This document shows positions 49,070 to 59,040 of a DNA stretch of 64,000 nucleotides, piece after piece; the stretch's first letter is position 1; each line of letters begins with the position of its first letter. The stretch comes from Tretioscincus oriximinensis (Eukaryota > Chordata > Lepidosauria > Squamata > Gymnophthalmidae): assembly GCA_022410635.1 (NCBI GenBank), contig JAJVDF010000434.1, forward strand, positions 953,368 through 1,017,367, read 5' to 3'. The notes under the pieces were generated by a model, which was given only the letters and a program-made list of their open reading frames with translations, was not told the DNA's origin and made no database searches. The translations under genes were made by a program, and so were the position numbers.

Positions 49070-51070
49070 TGTCTTCAGGCTTATCGAACTGCTATTTGAT
49101 TTAGGGGGTTTCATATTAGTATGGGGTTGCTGAAGCCAGTTCTACAAATTAAGTTCTACAAAAAATATGTTAGTTTTCCCATCTAACATAACCCAACAAA
49201 CCACTGATTTCTCTTACCGTCAATTACTGAACACATGTGTTTGCTTGATTAAATTTCCGTCTATCAAATGAAGATACAAAAGTTTAATTTCCTTTCCTTC
49301 ATATTGGATTTGCGTGTTTAATTTCCTGTGCCATTTTCTAGGGGAAATATTTTTCCATTATGCTGCACTGTATCACAGCAATATTTGGACACAATTCTAG
49401 CACTGGAAAAACAACCATTTCCTTGGAAGAGGATCCCCCAACAGGCAATCGCCAGGGTTACTAGGGTTGACACAATATCTGAGGAAAATACTTCTATATG
49501 GATTCTACCCTTGGGATGAAAGTGATGATCAATGATGATAATAACAAGTTAGTGAAACAAGTTTGAAAATTACTTTTTCTGACTAGACCAAAGTTGGTAT
49601 TTATTTGAATATTTATAGCCCAACCTTCATCCAAAGATCTTAGGATAAATCACAACAATAAAAAAATTAAAATCCTGAAACAGTGTAAAAACATTCATTA
49701 AAATATGCACCAGTGTTTTCTCCCTGGCAGGACATTTTTTTAATACTATGGCCATTTAATAAACAGGCTCCCTTCCTCTCCCGCTTCTCTTTCCCTTGTC
49801 TTATCTTCTCCCAAGGAAGAAGGCAAGAGGGCAGGGGAAAACTCCTGCTGCTTGATCCACTTCCTGCCAATGGCTCAGCCCTTCAGAGCAACTCCTCCAA
49901 ACTACCTATTATTCCCTCGCCTTCTTCCTTGCCCAGACAACATGGTGCCACTGCCCTTTTGGCCAGCTGGATGCTGCCCACACCCAACGTTTTAATGGCT
50001 TGCAAGGGGGGCTCATTCAAGAAAGCTCCAGCCATTTATTCTGAGTATATCTCACCCTTCCCAGACCATGTTACTACAATAAAGGATCATAAAACCATTT
50101 AAGAACATACATTAAAATGCAACTTCCCTTCCAAGAAGGACCCCTGTGGCAAAAAATGGTTGAGGCCAAGTTCACTCCAGTAGGAGCTCACCTAGACAGA
50201 CCACAGAAGAATCTCCTTTCTGTTACCCAGGAGATCCCACCAATAGTGGTTCACCCACAAGTCTTATGGCCCAACTGGAGCAGCTTCAGCCTCTCACCGT
50301 GATCTCCCTCCTGACCAGGTCTCCTGTGATCCAGGAAGGAGAGCCAGCCAAAGGCATCTAACAAAACTTTCAATACAATCCCTACCCTGCTATAAAAACA
50401 AATAAATGCATTACACAATTACCATATACATTTAAAATAAAATGTAGAAGAAAAAAATCCACTACCACCCCTAAAGCCCAACCATCCCCAATTGAGCCTA
50501 ATTCAACCATTGCCCTACTCCAGCAATCCAGGTGCGGCTGCATCCAGCCACCAATAGCTCCAACCGTTGTAGAGAGATCCTCAAGTTGGATAAGCAATAG
50601 AAACTAATACAGACAACAGGTCTCCAAGCAATAGGTAGTACCATATAGCAAGCAGGTAATGTAGCCTGTATTGGTCTCCTCCTCGTTAAGTTGCCAGCCC
50701 CCCAGTAGCCCCAGTTTGAGGCAGCAGGTCCTCAGTAGTGTTTGCCAATTTGTGGTCTTTGCTACCAGCCATGGAATAGGCTTGAAAAGTAACAGGCAGA
50801 GACATCCCAAGTGGTCTTTCACAAATGTGGATACAATCACCCTTCAGTATCAAGCAGGTGTGAGTATGTGGAAAAAAGCAGCAGTTACAGGATGTAAAGT
50901 TTGCTTGTCCAGCACAAAGACAGTGCAGCCCAGAGGAGAAGTCGTAGTCCATAGTTCTCAATCTTGATTCAGATTGTAAGTGATGAAGATATGATGTGCA
51001 TGTAGGCATACAGACTAAATCTGTATTCAGACCCATAGTTGGGGATCTTCCTGGGTGAATTTGAAAACCT
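49070..51070. other. Intergenic, mostly unrecognised
   Basis: 49596-49680 carries the shared LINE/SINE tail on the minus strand (TATTTATAGCCCAACCTTCA). From 49700 to 50640 a loose resemblance to L2-like 3' sequence was not firm enough to call. Confidence 0.4.
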
Positions 51071-51074
51071 AGGA

Positions 51075-51335
51075 AAAGCCAGTTTGGTGTAGTGGTTTAG
51101 TGTTGGAGTTGTATCTGGTAACCTCCCAGTTCGATTCCCCACTCCCCCACGAAAGCCAGCTGGGTGACCTTGGGCAAGTCACAGTTCTTTGAACTCTCTC
51201 AACCCCACCTAATCCACAGGGTGCCTGTTGTGGAGAAAGCAACAAAAGCTATGGTAGGCTGCCCTGAGACGTTTGGGTATAGGGCGGGTTACAAGTACAA
51301 ATAAATAAATAAATAAATAAATTATAACATCCCTT
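51075..51335 (+). mobile_element. Sauria-like tRNA-derived SINE
   Basis: AAAGCCAGTTTGGTGTAGTG, B box AGTTCGATTCC, GCCAGCTGGGTGACCTTGGG, GCCCTGAGACGTTTGGGTAT and AGGGCGGGTTACAAGTACAA, ending in five or six AAAT units. Full-length and close to the copy at 48546. Confidence 0.9.
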
Positions 51336-51879
51336 TTATATAATAACAAATTAATCAGTCTTAGGATGCCTTGGAGTTTGGATTAGTTGGGGTGGGAGAC
51401 CATGAGGTACAAATATCCAATAGCAGCCTGTTACAGCTGCCAACCAATCCAGTTCTTAGAAAATCAGGCCAGCAACAGCCAATAAAAGAACAAAGAAGAA
51501 AGAAAAGAAGGTAAGACACATAGTTTTTAAACATGTTTTCTCCCCTTCATCATTGGATAATGCTAGAAAATGGATGTGTCCTTCCCCCATCAAAAGAATT
51601 TATGGGGTTGAACACTAGTCCTTAGTTATGCGCGCACGCATGCGCATACACATGAGACCAGGTGACAGTCTTAATGATACAATCTGTGCAGAGGCCACCT
51701 TTTTTATCTTCAACCCAGTCATTTTCCTTCTCATTTTCTGATTGGGTGCAATTCTGTCAATGACATTTCACTTCTGGGGAGTAGGAGAATACATGGAGCC
51801 ACCTGTGTCAACCCCACCTCTGTCAGTGATGTTCCTTATTTATTTGCATTTTGTGAAAGTGCACAGAGATGGTGATTGA

Positions 51880-52060
51880 CATACCTCAAGGGGGAGACTA
51901 TTCCATAGTCTGGGGGCTGCCACAGAGAAGGCCCTATTCCGGGTTCCCACCCTCTCTGCCACTGAGGGTGGTGGTACAGTCAGGAGGGCCTCCCCTGCAG
52001 ATCTTAGGGCATGAGCAGGCTCATATGGGAGAAGGCGTTCCTTCCTTACATACCAAATTA
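51880..52060 (-). mobile_element. L2-like LINE fragment
   Basis: Plus-strand GGGGGAGACTATTCCATAGT and CATATGGGAGAAGGCGTTCC match 29920-30090, where the minus strand encodes the L2-like RT C-terminus. Confidence 0.7.
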
Positions 52061-52633
52061 TTACACCTGTTTAAATAACACGTTTCATAATTACCCTCAA
52101 AGATTTGTAAGTATTTATTGGAGTTTACAAATAATCTGTCTTTCCTATTTATACATGTGCTTGCTTTTGATAAACATATGTTTCCCATTCATTTGGCTTT
52201 CCTTGCTATTCTAGTTTCAAGCACCAGATGGCAGCATTACCAAACTAATATAACGCATGTGTCGGTGATTTAGGCTATTTTTTTTATTTGCTTCTCCCAC
52301 GTGCTTTTTCTACATCCAGATAAGAAAGTCCACCTAGAATGAGGCTAATGCTGCTATCCATGAACATGTCCTTTGGCTGCTTCTGGGTAGGACAGGGCTG
52401 TGGAATTTTGTTTCTCAGATTGCTCCTCTGCCTGCTCAGCCATCAGGAAAGTCTCCTCCTGCCAACCTTTTGCTCCAGTAATAATACTTGGTTCTTCCTG
52501 TCCTCCCCTTATATGGCAATTTTTAGTTATTCTTTTTGTCTAAATAAATTATCCCCAGGTCTTATTATGCTAGAAGTATTGGAAAGTCTGAATGAAAGCA
52601 TCCTTGCATTCAGCACAGAATCCGGGCTCAGGG

Positions 52634-52759
52634 ACACTTGTCCTTGTTATGTTCCAGAGAACCATTTAAGGGGCCTGATGTCCAGGTAGGCTATGGCAGG
52701 CCCATGCTCCTCTGGAATGGCCCCTTAGACCACTTTCTGGACAGTGTAAGGACAAGTGT
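52634..52759. repeat. Foldback element, 12-bp inverted ends
   Basis: ACACTTGTCCTT (52634-52645) is exactly complementary to 52748-52759. Further pairs inside (GTTCCAGAG with CTCTGGAA; AAGGGGCC with GGCCCCTT) extend the foldback. Its inner sequences resemble those of the foldback at 53795. Confidence 0.65.
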
Positions 52760-52945
52760 GAATCAGGCCTTAAGCCCTGCTGTGATGTAGAACAAAAGTG
52801 GTCCCGCCCCTAATAGGCTGCTCCTTCCACATTGGACAGAGTAGAGCCCGGCTGAAGTGGCCAAAATGACCTTGTACATGGGGGGCACATGCCCCACAGG
52901 GGACAATTTTATTTTTAAGGGGACAATTTTCGAATGAGTTATTAG

Positions 52946-53154
52946 TAGGCTGACCAGATGACCCCGTTTGGGGGTGGTGGTTGAAAAACTGGTTTTGGGG
53001 TGCCTCCCAGTTTTTTCTGAGGAATTTTTTTTCAAAAAAAGATTTTTTTCCAAAACATTTTTTGTTTTGTTTCTTCTCAGAAAAAAATGGGAGGCACCCC
53101 AAAAACGGGTTTTCAACCCCACCCCCCCAAAAAAGGGGTCCTCTGGTCAGCCTA
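52946..53154. mobile_element. Palindromic MITE, hAT-like, 7-bp TSD
   Basis: Almost the whole element folds on itself: TAGGCTGACCAGATGACCCC on the left, and on the right the complement of TAGGCTGACCAGAGGACCCC. The arms continue through GGGGTGCCTCCCA on both sides, around an A/T-rich centre. The flanks TTATTAG (52939) and TTAATAG (53155) form an imperfect duplication. Translated, the palindrome yields similar proteins on both strands, which is an artefact. Confidence 0.75.
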
Positions 53155-53794
53155 TTAATAGTGAACTTAAATTAATGGCCTTTTAGGCTTCCTCCAAATA
53201 AATATGAGTTCACTTTTTGAATAATAAGAATTATATGTCACATGGAGCATCAGGATTTTAGAGATGATTAGATGGGCCATGGTAAAATAAAATGGTTGGG
53301 AACCACTGGTGTAGACAGATGCCAGCACAGACCTCTTTTAAAAGGCTTACTGTCAATCTGGGGCTGCTACTCTGGCCCAGCAAGATGTGTGAAAAGGGTT
53401 TGAACCTCTGTGCTCCCATCAAGTAGAAAAATCTATTGCATCAATAAATGGAGCTTGTGAGCTCCATGTTTAGAAGACCAAAGGAAAAGCAGAATGAGTG
53501 CAGAAATACATAGAGCTGCTAAATGCCAAAGGCTACTGTCACACAGGTGTATTAACCAGTTCTGAGAACATGAGTGAAAACTGCTCAAAAGCTGCTTTTC
53601 TGGTTTCCAGTCTTGTCTTTCAGAACGTTCAATAGCGTATGAATGACTGTAGCCCAAAAGAACATTCAAAAAGAAAAACCAAAGGAGATAAGGCAGCTCT
53701 ATCTCCAATGTAGTGGAAGAGAAGTAGTGAGATTCAGCAAAAGTCCTCACGACTTGGGGGACCCTGGACAAGTTAAAGGAAAAATCAGAGTCTT

Positions 53795-53951
53795 GTTTGC
53801 ATTTGGCCTCATTCTGTTCCAGAAAGGGGTCTAAGGGCCCTGCAATTCCAGGCTAGCACAGATTCTGCCATGGTCTGTACTAGCCTGGAATAGCTTGTGG
53901 ACCCCTTGTTTGACCCCTTTCTGGAGTAGAATAAGGCTAAGTGCAAATCAA
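53795..53951. repeat. Foldback element, ~20-bp core arms
   Basis: ATTCTGTTCCAGAAAGGGGT (53811) pairs with the complement at 53912-53932 (two mismatches). Outer TTTGCATTTGGCC and GGCTAAGTGCAAA also pair, as do TTCCAGGCTAG and CTAGCCTGGAA inside. Non-coding MITE candidate. Confidence 0.7.
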
Positions 53952-54005
53952 ATCAGGTTTTGCTTTCTTACAGCGTGGATGGACAAGGTAGAAAAACTAT
54001 TTGTG

Positions 54006-54247
54006 CTTATATTCCACCCTATACCCGAAGGTCTCAGGGCGGCCAACCAAAGGGTGGTACATACAGCATTTGTAGCTTTCTCCACAACAGACAACCTGTG
54101 AAGTGGGGGGCGGGGGGCTGAGAGAGTTCTAAAGACCTGTGACTGGCCCAAAGCCACCCATCTGGCTTTCATGGAGGAGTGGGGAATCAAACTGGGAGAC
54201 TACCAGATAAGAGTGCAACACTCTAACCATTACACCAAACTGGCTCT
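54006..54247 (-). mobile_element. Sauria-like tRNA-derived SINE
   Basis: The minus strand reads GAGCCAGTTTGGTGTAATGG, a B box-like GTTTGATTCCCCACTC, GCCAGATGGGTGGCTTTGGG, and the tail GCCGCCCTGAGACCTTCGGG TATAGGGTGG. Full-length, with an expanded GGGGGGCGGGGGGC in the body. Confidence 0.88.
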
Positions 54248-54671
54248 ACAAACAGCTTCTCTGGTTTTCAGCTCCTGCCAGAGAATTGTCACCATTAGTG
54301 AAGAGCAGAGAAGCAAAGGAAGTATATGGATTTGGCCAGGTTCCACTATTTTGAACTGCAGTTTGGACTATCCTCTGTTAACAGTTTACATTTGATAAGG
54401 ATCACAGGTGAGCACTCAAAAAAAGTAAGAACTTGCCAGAGAGAGGAAGTGTCTTTGTACGTCACAATGGCAGGTGTACATTATTAAAATGAGGCATGTG
54501 AATCAGCCTGCAGACAGCTGAGGTGCTGCTCATGTGAATTAGAGCAGACTATTGCAATTTCCTGTTAATTATTTTGAAGAGTTGTGTTTGGGCTGTTTTA
54601 AAGTAGCTTGAAGAGCAATACTATAAAGAGTTCCTTTGAAACAGCAGGTAACATCCTCCCTAATTTGGTAT

Positions 54672-54997
54672 TCAATTTCAGAGAAATAGCCCTGTTAGTC
54701 TAGCAGAAAGTCCAGCAAAGGAGCTAGCAGCACTTTGAGACTAACTTGAGAAAAGTGGTTGGCATAAGCTTTCGTAGAAGCTTTCGGCTGAAGAAGTAGA
54801 CCTGTCTACGAAAGCTTATGCCAACCACTTTTCTCAAGTTAGTCTCAAATAGTGGGTTTGGCAGCAAACCGGGATTTTAAAACTCTTTTTAAAAATCCAG
54901 CCAGGACAATAAAATTGTCCCTAAAACCGTGAATGTCCCGGTTTACTGGGACATATGGCAACCCTAGTCTCAAAGTGCTGCTGGCTCCTTTGCTGGA
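54672..54997. mobile_element. Penelope-like foldback element, 13-bp TSD, with nested hAT
   Basis: Flanked by perfect CCTAATTTGGTAT (54659-54671, 54998-55010). The left arm reads CAGAGAAATAGCCCTGTTAG ... GGTTGGCATAAGCTTTCGTA, and the centre CTGAAGAAGTAGACCTGTCT then ACGAAAGCTTATGCC. The right arm is split by the hAT MITE at 54850. Confidence 0.88.
54850..54966. mobile_element. hAT-type MITE, 117 bp, nested, 8-bp TSD
   Basis: Flanked on both sides by GTCTCAAA (54842-54849, 54967-54974), which is Penelope-arm sequence duplicated on insertion. The right end ACATATGGCAACCCTA is the reverse complement of TAGGGTTGCCATATGT, the terminus of the 526-bp MITE at 436. The left end TAGTGGGTTTGGC is diverged. 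Confidence 0.85.
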
Positions 54998-55010
54998 CCT
55001 AATTTGGTAT

Positions 55011-56310
55011 GTGTGTTATTTGGTATCATTGAGTTGTGGCCTGTTTCAGCTTGACTCCATGGGTACCTCTAAGCAGTTTTATTACAGAAATAAAGAGGTT
55101 GTTTGCAATTACCTAACCCTCTGCTGATCAGCCAGTTTTTTCTACCCCTCAGCTACAGCCACTCCCAACAAGAATCTGCAGAAACATTAGTGGCCCTTTT
55201 TATTTGCACTACAATTGTAAGATAACAATATCTTCAGATGTGCAATTGTGGGGTTATCAGAAAACGCAGATGAATGTGTCAAAGATGACATTTCAGCAAA
55301 AATAAACAATTCTCTCTGACGCATCTAAGAAACATGCAGAACTCCTGTCCTGCTTTTTTCTATGCATATAGTCAGAGGATCTGAGAGCTACGCTTGAGCT
55401 GGAGGACTTGAGACCTGCTATTGAACCTATGCGTCCATTCTTGGTACTCCTGCTGCCCTCAGGCCATTTCCTCCCTTGTTGTTTGTTCACCATCTTGCTC
55501 ACTGTGAAAGGTTTTGACCAAGAATAATACTCTGAAAATGCATTAACTGCTCAGATCCTCAGAGTTACTGGGGAGGAAAGAATGTCACCTAAATAAGGGG
55601 GTTGCCACTCTCAGCTCCACCTGCTGTGAGCACCACAGATTCCTGCATGTCATTTTGCAGTTGCTTATAGGTTTGACCTGCTCTGGGATGACTCTTCTCT
55701 CTGGAATCCTCTCCTTAAGAAGCTTGTGAGCTGCTGCCTACAATCACATGGCTTCTTCCAGTCAATGTTTCTTCCAGTCACCTTCCTTAGGTATGAAAGA
55801 CTAAGCCTGGAGTCAGACACCTGCTTTTAATCCGGCTGCTGTTCTGAAGATTGGGCCAAACCAAGAAAAAAACCCTTCAAAGACTGCAGTTGAATCAAAA
55901 GTACAAGTCCGGTCCCTTCTGGACTACAACCAGTGCTTGCAATTATGTTTCTGTTGTGAAATGATTTGTATTGTTTTTCTTTCGTATGATATAAACAACT
56001 TTGAGATTTATGGAATACATGGTAAAGTAAGAAAATCTTTATTTTGTCAACTCAAAGGTTCTACTGGTTTTAAAGAAACATTTTTACAGGAAAGCAGGAA
56101 TTGCCCTGGAAGCTGCTAACTTGACCTCTGCTTATAACCTTTTGACTTACTGTTGGGCTGCGGTTCTTAAATCTTTGGCAATCCGATAGTTGCAAAGTCT
56201 TTGTTACTGCCAAATCAATATTCTGATCGCTAATAAAAACAAAATCTCACTATAAAAATTTAAACTTTACACAAAACCCACATTTTAAATGCTATAAAAA
56301 CACGAATCCA
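55011..56310. other. Intergenic, nothing recognised
   Basis: No gene or repeat recognised. Confidence 0.45.
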
Positions 56311-56365
56311 CGGGCGAGGAGGAGGAAGAGGAGGAGGAAGAGGAAGAAACAACAACAACAACCCG
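56305..56365 (+). repeat. (GGA/GAA)n and (AAC)n simple repeat
   Basis: An imperfect GAGGAGGAAGAGG purine run followed by CAACAACAACAAC. Confidence 0.85.
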
Positions 56366-56960
56366 TGGACAGGTTTATTCCACAATGCCCATGCTTCATT
56401 GTGGAATATCCAATTATAGTTAAATAAGTGAGGTGTAAATGCAGTCTAATTATGATTTAGATTCGCTCCAACCAATGTAAAAAAAAGATTAGATGCATTG
56501 GTAGGATCCATGTGCTACAATCTATAACCCACATCTAATGCCAGAAAATGCCCTTTTAATAAAGATCAGAGCTGGAATTAGTCACAAGTGTCCACACACT
56601 ATGACCGCTAACCCATTGTTGAGCTGCTTTTTGCCTGTGTGTGTGTGTGGATGCAGTCTAAGAATGTGCTTCTGAATTCACATCACCTGCGCCTCTGGGA
56701 TATAATGGAGTGGAGGGTCCTTATTCTGGGCTGTAGCTTGAAAATGGGGCTTTCATCTGCATGCCAGTATGGACTATAGAAGGCCAAGGGTAGAAAGGGG
56801 TTGAAAAGGATCAAATATCCACATTGAGCGCTTTCCTACAGGACAGCATCCTCACATCACTTATTTGCTCCACTATAACTGGATATTAAACAATAAAACC
56901 CTGTGGGGACAGGTTTATTCCACAATAGTGGCACATTCAATTATAGTGGAATAAATAAAC
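56366..56960. repeat. Repeated hAT-like end sequence
   Basis: GGACAGGTTTATTCCACAAT occurs twice (near 56365 and 56905), each time followed after a short gap by CAATTATAGT and an AATAAATAA-like stretch. Likely the two ends or two copies of one DNA transposon. The family was not identified. Confidence 0.4.
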
Positions 56961-56982
56961 CAAAGGAAACAAGTGTAATGCC

Positions 56983-57275
56983 AAGCACGGATAGCTCAGT
57001 CGCTTAGGAATCCGTCTCTCGCCTGGGAGATCGGGTTTCGAAGCCCTGTGTGGGACGTGGGGAGGGGTGAGCACCTTCCACTAGCCTGTAGCTCTAGCCA
57101 ACCCAGCTATTCGAAAGCGTGAATTGCAAGAAATTGCAACTGACTGCAAGTAGATACATGGGAACCACCACAGCCTGGTGGGGAAGATAGAATGGAAGCC
57201 TTCGGGCAAAATATATCCTTGTAAGCTGCTTTGAGTCCCTTTGAAAGGTGAGAAAAGCGGGATATAAGAACCAAG
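56983..57275 (+). mobile_element. Second SINE family, full-length copy
   Basis: AGCACGGATAGCTCAGTCGC, GGGTTTCGAAGCCCTGTGTG, AGCACCTTCCACTAGCCTGT, TTGCAAGAAATTGCAACTGA, TAAGCTGCTTTGAGTCCCTT, ending AAAGCGGGATATAAGAACCA. About 90% like the copy at 41446 by eye. It abuts a CR1 fragment, as that copy does. Confidence 0.88.
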
Positions 57276-57836
57276 TTCTTCTTCTCATTCTTAGATGCTT
57301 CCCGTGTTTTCTTCTGTGGGGAATTGTTAAAGATTGTGCTTCTAGAATCTCATTTTGCAAGATTTCCCATCCCTCTTGGACATTTTTGTCCTTTAAGACT
57401 TCCAACCATTGGATTCTTCCTACCCTCCTTCTGAGTCCATCAAAATCTGCTCTTCTGAAATCTAGTCTTGAAGTCTGATGTTATGTAGAATTCATATGAT
57501 TACATATGTTATGTAGAATTCAATGATTGCATGGTCACTGCAGCCCAAGGTCCAAGCCACCCTTACTTACTCAACCATTTCCTCCTTGTTGGTAAGAATT
57601 AGATCCAGGATAGCAGATCCTCTTTTTTCTTCCACATTTTGGCAGATAAAATTATCAGCTAGAGAAGATAAAAATTTAGTAGACCTGTGAGTTTTGCCCA
57701 AGAGAGATTCCCAGCAAATGTCTGGATAGTTAAAATCTCCCATAATCACTGTATCATGTTTATTTGAGAGCATAGTCATCTGATGTAGGAAGAATTCATC
57801 TATATCTACTGGTTGTCCAGGAGGCCTATAATAAAC
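57276..57836 (-). mobile_element. CR1 LINE endonuclease fragment
   Basis: The minus strand encodes [37 protein letters not shown] and [17 protein letters not shown], the C-terminal half of a CR1 endonuclease (GDFNYP motif). The fragment begins exactly where the microsatellite ends. Confidence 0.88.
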
Positions 57837-58031
<195 letters not shown>

Positions 58032-58034
58032 AGT

Positions 58035-58790
58035 ACAAAACTCAGGCGGCAAGAAAGCGCAGAGCATCCATTAGGGGGCAGCAGAGGGCACCCCGTAGCT
58101 TTCCCTCCTCTCACGCCCCATCGCGTCCCCGGAGTGAAACCTGGGCGGGATCCACACCACCACCTGCCTGGCTGCCCGTGGGCGGCTCCCGGGAGGCCAG
58201 AGGTTGGGTGCGCCGAGAGAGGCGCAGGTTGGACGGCAGCACCGGGGAGGGCATCACGCTCCGGCGGCACTCGGAGGGTTCGGCGCCCCAGGGCACCTGT
58301 GCAGGAGGAGGGCGGCGGCGTCCCGGCGGTGGCCGGCTGGGGAAGCCTTTGGGGGCGCTTGAGGGGCAGCTCGGCGGCATCCTTGGCCGCCTCCCCCATG
58401 CAGGCGGCGGCGGGTCCCGCCGGGGGAGCCCCCGGGGCTGAGGCGGGGCCGGTGGACCCCTGCGTACCGGGCAGCCCTCCGAGGGCGCGGGAGCCGGAGC
58501 CCAAGGGGCTGGGGTCGCCGGTGGTGCGCGCGCTGGGCGCCTTCGTGGGCCGGGCTCTGCTGTGCCTGGCGCCCGTCTACCTGGCCGGCTACGCGGGGCT
58601 GAGCACCAGCTGGCTGCTGCTGGCCTTGCTGCTGTGGATGTGGTGGCGCAGGAACCGGCGGGAGAAGCGCTCCCGCTTGCTGGCAGCCTTCGGCCTGGTG
58701 GAAGACGAGCAGGAAGCCATCCGTCAGGGCATCGCCTTGCAGCAGCTGCCGGCATGGGTAATACACGGGCGCCTTCGCCCGCCCTGGGCT
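58035..58790 (+). promoter_or_regulatory. CpG island and presumed ESYT3 promoter
   Basis: Abruptly GC-rich with many CpGs (GGGCGGG at 58144, clusters of GGCGGC), unlike the AT-rich flanks. It spans the upstream region and first coding exon of the gene below. No TATA box was seen, as is usual for CpG promoters. The transcription start cannot be placed from sequence. Confidence 0.8.
58398..58757 (+). CDS. ESYT3: Extended synaptotagmin (ESYT3-like), first coding exon
   Basis: The first 120 residues of an extended synaptotagmin, an ER-anchored protein that tethers the ER to the plasma membrane and moves glycerolipids through its SMP domain. Visible: a Pro/Gly/Ala-rich N-terminus (residues 1-40), the hydrophobic hairpin that inserts in the ER (43-80, with LAPVYLAGYAGLSTSWLLLA), the basic cap WMWWRRNRREK (80-90) and a helix ending QQLPAW, just before the SMP domain. 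The WMWWRRNRR and DPCVPGSP-like N-terminus favour ESYT3 over ESYT1 and ESYT2. ATG at 58398 is the only in-frame Met between the microsatellite and the hairpin, and gives the expected spacing, but its Kozak context (C at -3) is weak. The donor is TGG|GTAATA, at the same place as in human ESYT genes (PAW|). The SMP and C2 exons lie beyond the window. Confidence 0.88.
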
Positions 58791-58851
58791 GGCCTCAGAG
58801 AGCCCTCGGGGGTCGCCTCTGGGCTCAGCTTGCCACTCCAGGGAGCTCATC

Positions 58852-59040
58852 CACACCTTAGCTTTGATCCGGCTTCGTTCCACTTTCAGAGTGACACGCT
58901 GACCCTTATTCTGGGCTATATCTCAGAATAAGGAGCCTTATTCTGGGCTATATCTAAGATATGTAACCCAGAATAAGGTTTAGTGAGTACAGGACCTTGT
59001 GCTCACTCTGGAAGTGGAATGAAGCTGGATCAAATGGGCT
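58852..59040. repeat. Foldback MITE in ESYT3 intron 1
   Basis: The outer arms TTTGATCCGGCTTCGTTCCA and the complement of TTTGATCCAGCTTCATTCCA continue through CACTT(T/C)CAGAGTGA. The centre has three copies of CTTATTCTGGG or its complement (58904, 58940, 58970), itself palindromic. Confidence 0.8.

Noticed and set aside
51622..51655. Z-DNA-prone alternating GCGCGCACGCATGCGCATAC stretch
   Set aside because: Short and without context. Noted, but no functional claim can be supported.
52763..53186. Phe/Lys-rich frames on both strands
   Set aside because: They are produced by the palindromic MITE at 52946-53154.
5276..54997. Recurrent short inverted repeats as a CRISPR-like array
   Set aside because: The copies are tens of kilobases apart in animal DNA, have target duplications and are not regularly spaced.
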